Source: Paracidovorax oryzae ATCC 19882 (lineage in GTDB: Bacteria; Pseudomonadota; Gammaproteobacteria; Burkholderiales; Burkholderiaceae_C). Taken from it: a stretch of DNA of 64,000 nucleotides. How positions within the stretch are numbered: the stretch's first letter is position 1; each line of letters begins with the position of its first letter. The notes below the pieces were generated by a model. It searched no databases. It was not told the origin of the DNA and was given only the letters and a program-made list of their open reading frames with translations. Shown here in pieces: positions 1-9,186 of the stretch. The translations under genes and the position numbers were made by a program. The stretch covers positions 1-64,000 of the forward strand of contig NZ_JMKU01000025.1 in the NCBI RefSeq assembly GCF_000687165.1. Reading direction: 5' to 3'.

Positions 1-67
1 GGCTGGGTGTGGAAGGCGTGCAAGCGCTTAAGCTAACCAGTACTAATTGCTCGTGCGGCTTGACCCT
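1..67 (+). rRNA. 23S rRNA, 3' end (partial)
   Basis: The first bases align by eye with the last part of bacterial 23S rRNA: the helix that contains the AGCTAACCAGTACTAAT stretch, followed by the terminal gcttgaccc that pairs with the 5' end of the molecule. Only the 3' tail lies in the window. The exact end is approximate. A 5S gene follows after about 115 bases, which is the usual rRNA operon order. Confidence 0.93.
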
Positions 68-181
68 ATAACTTTGACAACACCGTCAAGGTTGTTATGC
101 CAAGTGACGCAATCAAAACCAAAAGCTGATTTGCTCTATGAATTCGCCGTCCTGACCACAAACCAGGACAGCAACCCTTTA

Positions 182-296
182 TGCCTGATGACCATAGCAA
201 GTTGGTCCCACTCCTTCCCATCCCGAACAGGACAGTGAAACGACTTTGCGCCGATGATAGTGCGGGTTCCCGTGTGAAAGTAGGTCATCGTCAGGC
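182..296 (+). rRNA. rrf: 5S rRNA
   Basis: About 115 bases with the typical 5S layout. The 5' TGCCTGATGACC pairs with the 3' GGTCATCGTCAGGC to close helix I. The internal CCCATCCCGAAC loop and the GCGGGTTCCCGTGTGAAAGTAGG block are hallmark 5S sequence. It lies downstream of the 23S end and is followed by a strong terminator, so it is the last gene of the rRNA operon. Confidence 0.95.
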
Positions 297-311
297 TCCT
301 ACAGCCCAAGC

Positions 312-352
312 CGCCCTCAGATCCTCACCGGTCTGGGGGCGTTTTGCTTTTT
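312..352 (+). terminator. Rho-independent terminator of the rRNA operon
   Basis: An inverted repeat CGCCCTCAGA / TCTGGGGGCG (one G-T type mismatch allowed) closes a ten-base loop and is followed directly by ttttgctttttg. It starts 15 bases after the 5S gene and nothing else precedes it, so it terminates rRNA transcription. Confidence 0.88.
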
Positions 353-537
353 GCATTCAAGTCGCTGCGTTTTACGCGCGTGGCAGCCGCTGCACGTCGC
401 AATGACGTGAAATCCGTTTTTGGGCGGCCCAACAGTTCTCCCCTTGTGATTCGTGGCGGTCTTCGTCCCGGCTTGGCGCGTGTGCTTGCGAGGATCTGGC
501 GCATCCGCAACGGGCTTTGGTGAGGGCTACGGTACGA
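353..537. other. Gene-free leader between rRNA terminator and liuR
   Basis: Together with the flanking terminator and operator this makes about 250 bases without a gene. The short open frames here have no recognisable protein character. It probably holds the liuR promoter near its right end, next to the operator at 538, but I see no clear -35/-10 pair. Confidence 0.4.
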
Positions 538-556
538 TTGACGTGCACGTCAACGT
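538..556 (+). promoter_or_regulatory. Candidate LiuR operator upstream of liuR
   Basis: The sequence fits TTGACGTNNACGTNAACGT. Its first 16 bases (538-553) are a perfect palindrome. The same 19-position pattern recurs at 1019-1037, just before liuA. It lies about 50 bases before the MerR-family regulator start. Known: LiuR proteins regulate liu genes through palindromes rich in ACGT half-sites. Inference: this is the autoregulatory site. Confidence 0.7.
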
Positions 557-604
557 AAGGCGAAGCGCACGTTCTGCTGTCTCCACTTCCTGTTGTCCCT
601 CTCC

Positions 605-1018
605 ATGGCCGTCACCTACACCATCAGCGATCTCGCCAAAGAGTTCGACCTCACGACGCGTGCGATGCGCTTCTATGAAGACATGGGGCTGCTCCAGCCC
701 GAGCGTTCCGGGCCAGGAGGCCGCACGCGTATCTACTCTGCCAGGGACCGCACGCGACTGCGATTGACGCTGCGTGCGAAACGTCTGGGCCTCTCGCTGG
801 CGGAGGCCAAATCCATCATCGACCTGTATGACAGCCCCAGGGATACCGGCGTGCAGCTGAGAAAGTTCCTGGATGTGCTGGCGAGCCATCGGCAGCAATT
901 GGAAGAACAGATGGCGGACCTGCAGGCCAACCTCGACGAGATCCGGGAACACGAAAGAGAGGCGCGATCGCTGCTCTCCAAGGTGGAGAAATCCAGCAAG
1001 AGCCGGAATGCTCCATAA
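605..1018 (+). CDS. liuR: MerR-family regulator of leucine/isovalerate catabolism (LiuR-like)
   Basis: A protein of 137 residues if read from the ATG at 605; an in-frame TTG at 593 would add four residues. Residues 3-70 are a MerR winged helix: TYTISDLAKEFDLTTRAMR forms the DNA-binding helices, RFYEDMGLL the typical MerR turn, then GGRTRIYSARDR. The rest is a long helix rich in Q, E and L that should form the dimerising coiled coil. There are no effector-binding cysteines as in metal-sensing members. It sits directly upstream of isovaleryl-CoA dehydrogenase in the same direction, with near-identical operators before both genes. This is the arrangement of LiuR in proteobacteria, so it most likely represses or tunes the liu genes in response to a pathway acyl-CoA. 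Confidence 0.85.
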   Translation: MAVTYTISDLAKEFDLTTRAMRFYEDMGLLQPERSGPGGRTRIYSARDRTRLRLTLRAKRLGLSLAEAKSIIDLYDSPRDTGVQLRKFLDVLASHRQQLEEQMADLQANLDEIREHEREARSLLSKVEKSSKSRNAP

Positions 1019-1037
1019 TTGACGTTTACGTAAACGT
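1019..1037 (+). promoter_or_regulatory. Candidate LiuR operator upstream of liuA
   Basis: This is the second copy of TTGACGTNNACGTNAACGT. Positions 1020-1039 are a perfect 20-base palindrome. It begins one base after the liuR stop codon and lies about 80 bases before liuA. Its left end TTGACG could double as a -35 box; a matching -10 is not obvious. Confidence 0.75.
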
Positions 1038-1115
1038 CATTGCTCCTGCCGTGCAGCCTGCTGTGGCCGCAGGCGCGCCCAAGGCAGCTTTGCAACCCTT
1101 CAAGGAGACAACCCT

Positions 1116-2303
1116 ATGAGCATTTCCTCGTTGCCCGGACTGAACTTTCAATTGGGTGAAGACATCGACGCGCTGCGCGATGCCGTGCGGGAGTTCGCGC
1201 AGGCCGAGATTGCGCCCCGCGCCGGAGAGATCGATCGGGACGATCAGTTTCCGATGGATCTCTGGCGCAAGATGGGCGAGCTGGGAGTGCTGGGCATCAC
1301 GGTCTCCGAAGCCTATGGCGGTGCGCAGATGGGCTACCTTGCCCACATGGTGGCGATGGAGGAGATTTCCCGCGCCAGCGCGTCGGTGGGGCTCTCCTAC
1401 GGTGCCCACAGCAATCTGTGCGTGAACCAGATCCACCGCAACGGCTCGGAGGAGCAAAAGCGCAAGTACCTGCCGAAGCTGGTGTCCGGCGAGCATGTCG
1501 GCGCCCTGGCCATGAGCGAACCTGGCGCGGGTTCGGATGTCATCAGCATGAAGCTCCGGGCCGAAGACAAGGGCGGTTATTACCTGCTCAACGGCAGCAA
1601 GATGTGGATTACGAACGGCCCGGATGCCGATACGCAGGTGGTCTATGCCAAGACGGAGCCGGAACTGGGGGCGCGCGGCGTCACCGCCTTCCTGATCGAG
1701 AAAGGCATGAAGGGCTTCAGCATTGCGCAGAAGCTCGACAAGCTGGGCATGCGCGGCAGCCACACCGGGGAGCTGGTGTTCGAGAACGTGGAGGTGCCAG
1801 CCTCCCAGGTGCTTGGCCAGGTGAACGGCGGCGCGAAGGTGCTCATGAGCGGGCTGGACTACGAGCGCGCAGTGCTCACCGGTGGTCCGCTGGGCATCAT
1901 GCAGTCCGTGATGGACAACGTGGTGCCCTACATCCATGACCGCAGGCAGTTCGGCCAGAGCATCGGCGAGTTCCAGCTCATCCAGGGCAAGGTGGCGGAC
2001 ATGTACACGGTGCTCCAGGCGGGGCGCTCCTTTGCCTACACCGTGGCGAAGAACCTGGACATGCTCGGCACGGAGCACGTCCGGCAGGTGCGCAAGGACT
2101 GCGCCTCGGTCATCCTGTGGTGCGCGGAGAAGGCGACATGGATGGCCGGCGAGGGCATCCAGATCTTCGGTGGCAACGGATACATCAACGAGTACCCGCT
2201 CGGCCGCCTCTGGCGGGATGCGAAACTCTACGAGATCGGCGCCGGCACCAGCGAGATCCGCCGCATGCTGATCGGCCGGGAACTGTTCGCCGAGACCGCC
2301 TGA
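1116..2303 (+). CDS. liuA: Isovaleryl-CoA dehydrogenase
   Basis: A 395-residue flavoprotein dehydrogenase that oxidises isovaleryl-CoA to 3-methylcrotonyl-CoA in leucine breakdown. It has the N-terminal helical domain, the middle beta domain ([12 protein letters not shown] near residue 135, then KMWITNG) and the C-terminal helical domain ([12 protein letters not shown]). The position of the catalytic base separates it from other acyl-CoA dehydrogenases. Glu250 in the segment [14 protein letters not shown] matches the glutamate used by isovaleryl-CoA dehydrogenases, and the usual C-terminal site reads [10 protein letters not shown] without that glutamate. The ribosome site AAGGAGACAA lies seven bases or so before the ATG. 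It is first in a run with can and aceK and follows the LiuR operator. Confidence 0.95.
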   Translation: MSISSLPGLNFQLGEDIDALRDAVREFAQAEIAPRAGEIDRDDQFPMDLWRKMGELGVLGITVSEAYGGAQMGYLAHMVAMEEISRASASVGLSYGAHSNLCVNQIHRNGSEEQKRKYLPKLVSGEHVGALAMSEPGAGSDVISMKLRAEDKGGYYLLNGSKMWITNGPDADTQVVYAKTEPELGARGVTAFLIEKGMKGFSIAQKLDKLGMRGSHTGELVFENVEVPASQVLGQVNGGAKVLMSGLDYERAVLTGGPLGIMQSVMDNVVPYIHDRRQFGQSIGEFQLIQGKVADMYTVLQAGRSFAYTVAKNLDMLGTEHVRQVRKDCASVILWCAEKATWMAGEGIQIFGGNGYINEYPLGRLWRDAKLYEIGAGTSEIRRMLIGRELFAETA

Positions 2304-2333
2304 CTTTTGTACAACGCTCCAGAAAGAAGCCTG

Positions 2334-2996
2334 ATGACCGCTCCCAGCATCGATGAACTGTTCGTCCACAACCGCGCGTGGGCCGCACAGATGGAACGGG
2401 AGCGCCCGGGCTTTTTCACGGAGCTGATGGCGCAGCAGAAGCCCCGGTACATGTGGGTGGGCTGCTCGGACAGCCGGGTGCCGGCCAACCAGATCACGGG
2501 GCTGGAGCCGGGGGAGGTGTTCGTGCACCGGAACGTAGCGAACGTGGTGGTGCCCACGGACCTGAACTGCCTCTCGACCATCCAGTACGCGGTGGACCAG
2601 TTGCTGGTGGAGCACCTGATGGTCGTGGGCCATTACGGCTGCGGCGGCGTGCGCGCGGCGCTGGAAGGCGTTCGCGTGGGGCTGGCCGACAACTGGATAC
2701 GCCATGTGAAGGATGTCCGGGACCGCCACAAGGAGTTGATCGCCGCCACGCCGGCGGAGTTGCAGCTCGACGTCCTGTGCGAGCTCAATGCCATCGAGCA
2801 GGTGGTGAACGTGGCACAGACGACGGTGATGGCCGATGCCTGGGGCCGGGGGCAGAAGGTGACGCTGCACGGCTGGTGCTACGGCCTCAAGGACGGGCTG
2901 ATCAATAACCTCCACATGACGGTGTCGGGCATCCAGGGACTGGATTCCGTGTACAAGGCGGCGATCCAGGGCGTGGCCAACCGCCTGCGGGGATAG
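2334..2996 (+). CDS. can: Beta-class carbonic anhydrase (Can-like)
   Basis: A cytoplasmic zinc enzyme of 220 residues that interconverts CO2 and bicarbonate. It shows the zinc and catalytic motifs of beta carbonic anhydrases: [10 protein letters not shown] (Cys, Asp, Arg) near residue 40 and [11 protein letters not shown] (His, Cys) near residue 100. HRNVANVVV lies between them, and the whole length tracks E. coli Can. The start is the ATG at 2334; an upstream TTG at 2307 is in frame but less likely. It lies 30 bases after liuA in the same direction, so it is probably cotranscribed. Bicarbonate is the co-substrate of methylcrotonyl-CoA carboxylase, encoded at 17859 and 21099, which gives a reason for its placement (inference). 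Confidence 0.93.
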   Translation: MTAPSIDELFVHNRAWAAQMERERPGFFTELMAQQKPRYMWVGCSDSRVPANQITGLEPGEVFVHRNVANVVVPTDLNCLSTIQYAVDQLLVEHLMVVGHYGCGGVRAALEGVRVGLADNWIRHVKDVRDRHKELIAATPAELQLDVLCELNAIEQVVNVAQTTVMADAWGRGQKVTLHGWCYGLKDGLINNLHMTVSGIQGLDSVYKAAIQGVANRLRG

Positions 2997-3036
2997 GCCA
3001 CCACCTTCCGGCAACGTGTCGATGGAGCAACCAGCC

Positions 3037-4851
3037 ATGTTCCCACGGCGTCTCGATTCTCCGGCCGCATACGGCATCGCGCAGGCGATGATGGACGGCT
3101 TCAATCGCCATTACCGGCTGTTCCGTGCCGAGTCGGCGCGCGCGAAGCATCGCTTCGAGACGTCCGACTGGTCGAGCCAGCAACGCGCGCAGCGCGAGCG
3201 CATCGAGTTCTACGACCTGCGCGTGAAGGAGTGCGTGCGCAGGCTCGAGAAGGAGTTTTCCGCGGGGGCGCAGCCGATGGACGTGTGGTACCAGGTGAAG
3301 CTCCATTACATCGGCCTGCTGGTGGGGCACCGGCAGCCCGAGCTGGCCGAGACGTTCTTCAACTCGGTCACGACCAAGATCCTGCACCGCACGCACTTCC
3401 ACAACGACTTCATTTTCGTGCGGCCGGCCATCAGCACGGAGTATCTGGAGAACGACGAGCCCGGGGCGCGGCCGACCTACCGGGCCTACTACCCTTCGCC
3501 GGAGACGCTGCAGGAGACGCTGGTGCGCGTCGTGGACAACTTCCAGCTGCAGGGCGAATTCGAGGATCTGGCGCGCGACGCAGCGCGCGTGGCGGAGGTG
3601 ATGCGCCCCCGGCTCGGGCCGGCGAAGTGGCGCGCGAATTTCCAGATCCAGGTGTTGTCCAGCCTGTTCTACCGCAACAAGGGCGCGTACGTGGTGGGCA
3701 AGGTGATCAACGGATTCCAGGAACTCGCTTTCGCGCTGCCCATCCTGCACGGCACCGATGGCCGCTACGTGATCGACGCGGCGCTGTTCGGCGAGGACGA
3801 CCTGCAGATGCTGTTCAGCTTCGCCCGGGCCTATTTCATGGTGGACATGGAGATTCCGAGCGCGTATGTGCAGTTCCTGCGCAGCCTGATGCCCCGCAAG
3901 CCGCGGGCGGAGCTCTACAACGCCCTGGGGCTGGCCAAGCAGGGCAAGACGCTCTTCTACCGGGACTTCCTGCACCACCTGCGCTATTCGAGCGATCGTT
4001 TCCGCATCGCGCCGGGTATCAAGGGGATGGTGATGCTGGTGTTCGACCTGCCGTCGTTCCCGTTCGTGTTCAAGGTCATCAAGGACTACTACCCGCCGCA
4101 GAAGGACACCACGCGGGAGCAGATCAAGGGCAAGTACCTGCTGGTGAAGCAGCATGACCGGGTGGGGCGCATGGCGGACACGCTGGAATACAGCGAGGTG
4201 GCTTTCCCGCGCGAGCGTTTCGAGGACGATCTGATCGCCGAGATCGAGAAGTTCGCGCCCAGCCAGCTGGAGATCAGCGACCGCGACGGCGACGGGAATG
4301 TCGAGGTGATCCTCAAGCATGTGTACATCGAGCGGCGCATGATTCCCCTGAACATCTATCTGCAGGAGGCGTTCGATGCCGGTCCGCACGACGTGCGCGC
4401 GCGGCAGCAGATGGAGCGCAGCGTTGTCGAGTACGGCAATGCGATCAAGGACCTCGTGGCGGCCAACATCTTTCCCGGCGACATGCTCTGGAAGAACTTC
4501 GGCGTCACCCGCAACGGCAAGGTCGTTTTCTACGACTACGACGAGATCGAATACCTCACCGATTGCCATTTCCGCAAAGTGCCGGCCCCGCGCAATGAAG
4601 AAGACGAGCTTTCGGGCGAGGTCTGGTGGGCCGTGGGACCGCGCGACGTGTTTCCCGAAACCTTCGGCCCTTTCCTGCTGGGCAACGATGCCGTGCGGGA
4701 GGTGTTCATGCGCCACCATGCGGACCTGCTCGATCCGGTCTTCTGGCAGTCGCACAAGGAGCGCATACAGGCCGGGCACATGTACGACGTATTTCCTTAT
4801 GACCCCGAGCGGCGCTTCGGCGTCGGCTCGGGCACCGGCTCGCCGGCCTGA
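3037..4851 (+). CDS. aceK: Isocitrate dehydrogenase kinase/phosphatase
   Basis: A bifunctional enzyme of about 604 residues that phosphorylates and dephosphorylates isocitrate dehydrogenase, steering isocitrate between the TCA cycle and the glyoxylate shunt. The N-terminal regulatory half is followed by the kinase-like half, with the ATP-binding stretch [18 protein letters not shown] and the acidic active-site segment [13 protein letters not shown]. Length and order match the AceK family. In-frame starts at 3016 (GTG), 3022 and 3037 (ATG) exist. 3037 is preferred because GGAG sits nine bases before it and the protein then begins MFPRRLDSP. It follows can by 40 bases. No isocitrate lyase or isocitrate dehydrogenase gene is in the window, so it is an orphan tied instead to acetyl-CoA producing leucine genes. 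Confidence 0.95.
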   Translation: MFPRRLDSPAAYGIAQAMMDGFNRHYRLFRAESARAKHRFETSDWSSQQRAQRERIEFYDLRVKECVRRLEKEFSAGAQPMDVWYQVKLHYIGLLVGHRQPELAETFFNSVTTKILHRTHFHNDFIFVRPAISTEYLENDEPGARPTYRAYYPSPETLQETLVRVVDNFQLQGEFEDLARDAARVAEVMRPRLGPAKWRANFQIQVLSSLFYRNKGAYVVGKVINGFQELAFALPILHGTDGRYVIDAALFGEDDLQMLFSFARAYFMVDMEIPSAYVQFLRSLMPRKPRAELYNALGLAKQGKTLFYRDFLHHLRYSSDRFRIAPGIKGMVMLVFDLPSFPFVFKVIKDYYPPQKDTTREQIKGKYLLVKQHDRVGRMADTLEYSEVAFPRERFEDDLIAEIEKFAPSQLEISDRDGDGNVEVILKHVYIERRMIPLNIYLQEAFDAGPHDVRARQQMERSVVEYGNAIKDLVAANIFPGDMLWKNFGVTRNGKVVFYDYDEIEYLTDCHFRKVPAPRNEEDELSGEVWWAVGPRDVFPETFGPFLLGNDAVREVFMRHHADLLDPVFWQSHKERIQAGHMYDVFPYDPERRFGVGSGTGSPA

Positions 4852-4936
4852 CTCCCATGCCGCGCGGCGCGGCCGGGCCTGCCCGCTGTGCCGTTCTTCC
4901 CTGACCCGTACCCAGACATTTCACAGGAGACTCCGA

Positions 4937-6121
4937 ATGCAGCAAGATCCCATCGTCATCATCGGTGCCGCACGCACGCCCATGGGGGCTTTCCAGGGCG
5001 ATTTCTCGGGCCTGGCCGCCCATGACCTGGGAGGCGTGGCGATCCGGGCGGCCGTGGAGCGCGCGGGCATCGCGCCGGAGAGCGTCGGCGAAGTGCTGTT
5101 CGGCAATTGCCTGATGGCGGGGCAGGGGCAGGCGCCGGCCCGCCAGGCCGGGTTCAAGGGCGGGCTGCCCAAGAGCGCCGGAGCCGTCACGCTGAGCAAG
5201 ATGTGCGGCTCGGGCATGAAGGCCGCGATGTTCGCGCACGACATGCTCCTCGCAGGGACGCACGAGGTGATCGTGGCCGGCGGGATGGAGAGCATGACGA
5301 ATGCGCCCTATCTGCTGCAGAAGGGCCGCGGCGGCTACCGGCTGGGCCACGACCGCATCTTCGACCACATGATGCTCGACGGGCTGGAGGACGCCTACGA
5401 GCCTGGACGCTCGATGGGGACGTTCGGCGAGGACTGTGCGGCGAAGTATGGATTCACCCGCGAGCAGCAGGATGCATTCGCCGTGGCGAGCGTGCAGCGC
5501 GCGAAGGCGGCGACGGAGTCCGGCGCCTTCGCGGCGGAGATTGCCCCGGTAACTGTGAAGACGCGTGCCGGCGAGACGGTGGTGTCGGTGGACGAGGGGC
5601 CGGGCAAGGTGCGGCTGGACAAGATTCCGACGCTCAAGCCGGCGTTCAAGAAGGACGGGACCATCACCGCGGCATCGAGCTCGAGCATCAACGACGGCGC
5701 AGCGGCGCTGGTGATGGTGCGCGAGTCCACGGCCCGTCGCCTCGGCGCCGTGCCGATCGCGCGCATCGCGGGCCATGCCATGCATGCGCAGGAGCCCAAT
5801 TGGTTCACTACCGCGCCCGTGGGCGCCACGCAGAAGGCGCTGGCCCAGGCCGGCTGGAGCGTGCAGGACGTGGACCTCTGGGAGGTGAACGAAGCCTTTG
5901 CAGTGGTGCCCATGGCGCTCATGAAGGAGCTGGACGTGGCGCACGACATCGTGAACGTGAACGGCGGGGCCTGTGCGCTGGGGCACCCGATCGGCGCGAG
6001 CGGGGCCCGCATCATCGTGACCCTGATCCATGCGTTGAAGGCGCGCGGCAAGCGGCGCGGGCTGGCCACGCTGTGCATCGGCGGTGGCGAAGGCACGGCC
6101 ATGGCGATCGAGCTGGTGTGA
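4937..6121 (+). CDS. Acetyl-CoA C-acetyltransferase (thiolase)
   Basis: A 394-residue thiolase of the acetoacetyl-CoA class, which cleaves acetoacetyl-CoA to two acetyl-CoA or runs in the condensing direction. The nucleophile is Cys90 in SKMCGSGMKAA. The C-terminal active-site loops NGGACALGHPIGASGAR (His) and LCIGGGEGTA (second Cys) are intact. AGGAGA lies ten bases before the ATG. It lies 85 bases after aceK and overlaps the next SDR gene by four bases. In context it would complete leucine catabolism by cleaving acetoacetyl-CoA. PhaA-type or general fatty-acid roles remain possible. Confidence 0.92.
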   Translation: MQQDPIVIIGAARTPMGAFQGDFSGLAAHDLGGVAIRAAVERAGIAPESVGEVLFGNCLMAGQGQAPARQAGFKGGLPKSAGAVTLSKMCGSGMKAAMFAHDMLLAGTHEVIVAGGMESMTNAPYLLQKGRGGYRLGHDRIFDHMMLDGLEDAYEPGRSMGTFGEDCAAKYGFTREQQDAFAVASVQRAKAATESGAFAAEIAPVTVKTRAGETVVSVDEGPGKVRLDKIPTLKPAFKKDGTITAASSSSINDGAAALVMVRESTARRLGAVPIARIAGHAMHAQEPNWFTTAPVGATQKALAQAGWSVQDVDLWEVNEAFAVVPMALMKELDVAHDIVNVNGGACALGHPIGASGARIIVTLIHALKARGKRRGLATLCIGGGEGTAMAIELV

Positions 6122-6816
6122 ACGCGTCCGTGCCGGAGGATCGCTCCCGCCATCCGGTGCTGGTGATCGGGGCGTCGCGGGGCATCGGCCTGGAGTTCGT
6201 GCGCCAGTACCGCGAGGCGGGGCGGCGCGTGATCGCGACGGTGCGCGATGAGGCCGGACGCGCACGCGTGGGCGCGCTGGGCGCCGAGGTGCTGACGGTG
6301 GATGTCGCCCTGCCGGCCAGCGTGAGCGGCCTGGCCTGGCAGCTCGATGGCGAGAAGATCGGCCTGGCGCTGTATGTGGCCGGCGTGATCCGCCGCCCTG
6401 GAGCGCTCACGCCGCCGACGCAGGAGGATTTCGATGCAGTGATGCATACCAACGTGCTCGGCGCGATGCAGGCGCTGCCACAGGTGGCGCCCCTGGTGTC
6501 GGAAGCCCGTGGCGTGTTCGCGTTCCTCTCGTCCTCGATGTCGCTGATCGGCAGTGTGCCCAACAGCGGGTCGTGGCTGTACCGCACGAGCAAGGCCGCG
6601 CTGAACATGGCCGTGGCGGCCGCGCAGCACGACTATCCCCAGGCGACGCTCGTCACGCTGGACCCGGGCTGGGTGCGTACGGACATGGGTGGGGCGGGCG
6701 GCGCGCTGGAGGTGGCGGAGAGTGTCGAGCGCATGCGAGCCGTGCTGGGGAGCGTCACCCCGGGTGACCGGGGGCGGTTGCTGCACCACGATGGGAGAAG
6801 GGCGATGCAATGGTGA
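6118..6816 (+). CDS. Short-chain dehydrogenase/reductase
   Basis: About 232 residues. It begins with a GTG that overlaps the thiolase stop codon (GTGA), so translation is probably coupled. The N-terminus has the nucleotide-binding pattern VLVIGASRGIGLEFV, and the catalytic YRTSK (YxxxK) lies near residue 155 after a serine-rich strand (FLSSSMS). Family: classical SDR, NAD(P)-dependent. The substrate cannot be told from sequence. The fold resembles C-factor-like SDRs that lack extra domains. The neighbouring thiolase suggests an acyl-CoA or ketone substrate, but this is only inference. Confidence 0.85.
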   Translation: MNASVPEDRSRHPVLVIGASRGIGLEFVRQYREAGRRVIATVRDEAGRARVGALGAEVLTVDVALPASVSGLAWQLDGEKIGLALYVAGVIRRPGALTPPTQEDFDAVMHTNVLGAMQALPQVAPLVSEARGVFAFLSSSMSLIGSVPNSGSWLYRTSKAALNMAVAAAQHDYPQATLVTLDPGWVRTDMGGAGGALEVAESVERMRAVLGSVTPGDRGRLLHHDGRRAMQW

Positions 6817-6850
6817 GTGCCGGCCCTGGCGGGATGGCGGAGGTGGCCGC

Positions 6851-7951
6851 GTGAGCGCGCCGGTGTCCCATGGGGACAATCGCTTCAATCTGCTCCGGCT
6901 GGCGGCTGCCGTCGCGGTGCTGCTGTCGCATGGCGAGTTCCTCTACCGCTTAACGCTGCCGGTTCCGTTCCCTGGGCACACCCTGGGTTCGCTGGCCGTC
7001 TATTGCTTCTTCTTCATCAGCGGATACCTGGTTTTCCAAAGCTGGGAGCGGGAGCCTGCGCTGGGTGTTTTCTGGGTGAAGCGCGTGGCGCGCATCTTTC
7101 CTGGATTGGTCGTCGCGAGCGCGTTTTCCGTATGCGTGGTGGGTTGGGCGATGACGCGGTTGCCGACCACGGAATATTGGACGCACCCAGGCACGTGGCT
7201 CAATTTCTTCAACAATGCGGCGGGCATCGCGACGGTGCAGGTGCTGCCCGGCGTGTTCGAATCCAATCCTTTTGCCCGGGCGGTGAACGGCTCGCTGTGG
7301 TCGATCCGCTATGAGCTGCTCATGTACTTGTTGCTGTCGGTGGCTGGCGTGGCGGGAGGGCTGCGGCGGCGCTGGATCTTTCCGGTGGCGGCGCTGGGGA
7401 TGGCGGCATGGTGGTTTCTGGCCCGCCGCATGGGCGCCGGTGTTGCGGGGCCTGCCTGGCTGTCCGAGTTGTTCGGCGCGTCCGAGGTGTCCGCGCTCGG
7501 CGTGCTGTTCCTGCTGGGCTGCTCCTGCGCGGCGTACCGGGTGCGCACCCATGCGTGGATGTGGGTCGCAGCCGCCTGCGGTGCATGGATTGCGTCCGTC
7601 GCCACCGGAGCGGGGAAGGTGCAGATGGGGGTCTGGGCGATGGTGGCGGCCGGCACGTTCTGGCTGGCCCACGCCGGAGTGCGCCGCTGGCGATGGAACG
7701 GTTTCCCGCGCGAGGATTTCTCGTATGGCGTCTATATCTATGCCTTCCCGATCCAGCAGGCGATGACGGAAATATGCCTGCGCCGAGGGTGGGGCTTGGC
7801 TGTCTGCCTCGCGCTGTCCCTGGCGCTGACTTTCGCCATGGCCGCTTTTTCTTGGTACTGCGTGGAAAAGCCCGGCATATGGCAAGGTCGCCGCTTGGTG
7901 AGCTGGTTGCGCGGCGCCCGGCGGCCGGACATCCACCGTCCGGCGCAATGA
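6851..7951 (+). CDS. Acyltransferase 3 (OafA/NolL-type) membrane protein
   Basis: About 366 residues from the GTG at 6851, which has GGAGG spaced nine bases upstream. It is an integral membrane protein with roughly ten hydrophobic segments. It opens with NRFNLLRLAAAVAVLLSHG, the usual first helix and His motif of acyltransferase 3 proteins, followed by FFFISGYLVF and later VNGSLWSIRYELLMYL. Such enzymes add acetyl or other acyl groups to surface sugars or lipids. No sugar-biosynthesis genes are nearby, so the acceptor is unknown. It lies 34 bases after the SDR gene. Confidence 0.85.
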   Translation: MSAPVSHGDNRFNLLRLAAAVAVLLSHGEFLYRLTLPVPFPGHTLGSLAVYCFFFISGYLVFQSWEREPALGVFWVKRVARIFPGLVVASAFSVCVVGWAMTRLPTTEYWTHPGTWLNFFNNAAGIATVQVLPGVFESNPFARAVNGSLWSIRYELLMYLLLSVAGVAGGLRRRWIFPVAALGMAAWWFLARRMGAGVAGPAWLSELFGASEVSALGVLFLLGCSCAAYRVRTHAWMWVAAACGAWIASVATGAGKVQMGVWAMVAAGTFWLAHAGVRRWRWNGFPREDFSYGVYIYAFPIQQAMTEICLRRGWGLAVCLALSLALTFAMAAFSWYCVEKPGIWQGRRLVSWLRGARRPDIHRPAQ

Positions 7952-8015
7952 AGATGGGATGCTGTATCCGGCCGGCACCGTCCTTTTTTCTTTCTAACGA
8001 TATGGAGACAAGCAC

Positions 8016-9146
8016 ATGCTGTTGACGCAGGACCAGGAGATGATCCGCGACGCGGTGCGCGATTTCGCGCAGACGGAGTTGTGGCCGCATGCGGCCCGCT
8101 GGGACAAGGAGCACCTGTTTCCCCGCGATGCGCACCGGGGCCTTGCAGCCCTGGGGGCATATGGCATCTGCGTGCCGGAGGAGCACGGCGGCGCCGGGCT
8201 GGATTACCTGTCGCTGGCGCTGGTGCTGGAGGAGATCGCGGCGGGTGACGGCGGCACGAGCACGGCGATCAGCGTGACCAACTGCCCGGTCAATGCGATC
8301 CTGATGCGCTACGGCAGCGAGGCGCAGAAGCGCCGGTGGCTCGAGCCACTGGCACGCGGCGAGATGCTGGGGGCTTTCTGCCTGACCGAGCCCCATGTCG
8401 GCTCGGATGCCTCGGCGCTGCGTACCACGGCAGTGCGGCAGGGGGACGAGTACGTCATCGACGGCGTGAAGCAGTTCATCACGAGCGGCAGGAACGGGCA
8501 GGTGGCGATCGTGATCGCGGTGACCGACCGCGCCGCCGGCAAGCGCGGCATGAGCGCGTTCATCGTGCCCACCGATGCGCCCGGCTACGTCGTGGCGCGG
8601 CTGGAGGACAAGCTGGGCCAGCACAGCAGCGATACGGCGCAGATCCTTTTCGAGGGATGCCGCATTCCGGTGGAGAACCGGATCGGCGCCGAGGGCGAGG
8701 GCTACAAGATCGCGCTGGGTGCCCTGGAAGGAGGGCGCATCGGCATCGCGGCGCAGAGCGTGGGCATGGCGCGCAGCGCCTTCGACGTGGCCGTGCAGTA
8801 TGCGAAGGAGCGCGAGAGTTTCGGCCAGCCGATCTTCCAGCACCAGGCCGTGGGATTCCGGCTGGCCGATTGCGCGACGCAGCTCGAAGCCGCCCGCCAG
8901 CTGATCTGGCACGCGGCGGCCCTGCGGGATGCGGGGCGCCCCTGCCTGAAGGAGGCCGCCATGGCCAAGCTGTTCGCGAGCGAGATGGCCGAGCGTGTGT
9001 GCAGTGCAGCCATACAGACGCTGGGCGGCTACGGGGTGGTGAATGACTTTCCCGTGGAGCGCATCTATCGCGATGTGCGGGTGTGCCAGATCTACGAGGG
9101 CACCAGCGACGTGCAGAAGATCCTCATCACCCGCGCGCTGGCCTGA
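8016..9146 (+). CDS. Acyl-CoA dehydrogenase (short/branched-chain type)
   Basis: A FAD-dependent enzyme of 376 residues with the full three-domain acyl-CoA dehydrogenase layout: FCLTEPHVGSDASAL in the middle domain, then ERESFGQPIFQHQAVGF, and QTLGGYGVVNDFPVERIYRD near the end. The catalytic base is Glu361 in IYEGTSDVQKIL, the ordinary position, so it is not a second isovaleryl-CoA dehydrogenase. It may act on butyryl-, isobutyryl- or 2-methylbutyryl-CoA. The leader ATGGAGACAAGCAC before the ATG is nearly identical to that of the MHS transporter at 26748. Confidence 0.92.
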   Translation: MLLTQDQEMIRDAVRDFAQTELWPHAARWDKEHLFPRDAHRGLAALGAYGICVPEEHGGAGLDYLSLALVLEEIAAGDGGTSTAISVTNCPVNAILMRYGSEAQKRRWLEPLARGEMLGAFCLTEPHVGSDASALRTTAVRQGDEYVIDGVKQFITSGRNGQVAIVIAVTDRAAGKRGMSAFIVPTDAPGYVVARLEDKLGQHSSDTAQILFEGCRIPVENRIGAEGEGYKIALGALEGGRIGIAAQSVGMARSAFDVAVQYAKERESFGQPIFQHQAVGFRLADCATQLEAARQLIWHAAALRDAGRPCLKEAAMAKLFASEMAERVCSAAIQTLGGYGVVNDFPVERIYRDVRVCQIYEGTSDVQKILITRALA

Positions 9147-9186
9147 GCGCGGATTGCGGGAGCCGCGATGCGTGGCGGTGCGCTGT

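Noticed and set aside
2902-4779. Minus-strand frame of 625 codons opposite aceK
   Set aside because: Composition is Val/Leu/His/Arg-rich noise from third-position GC bias; aceK on the plus strand is unambiguous.
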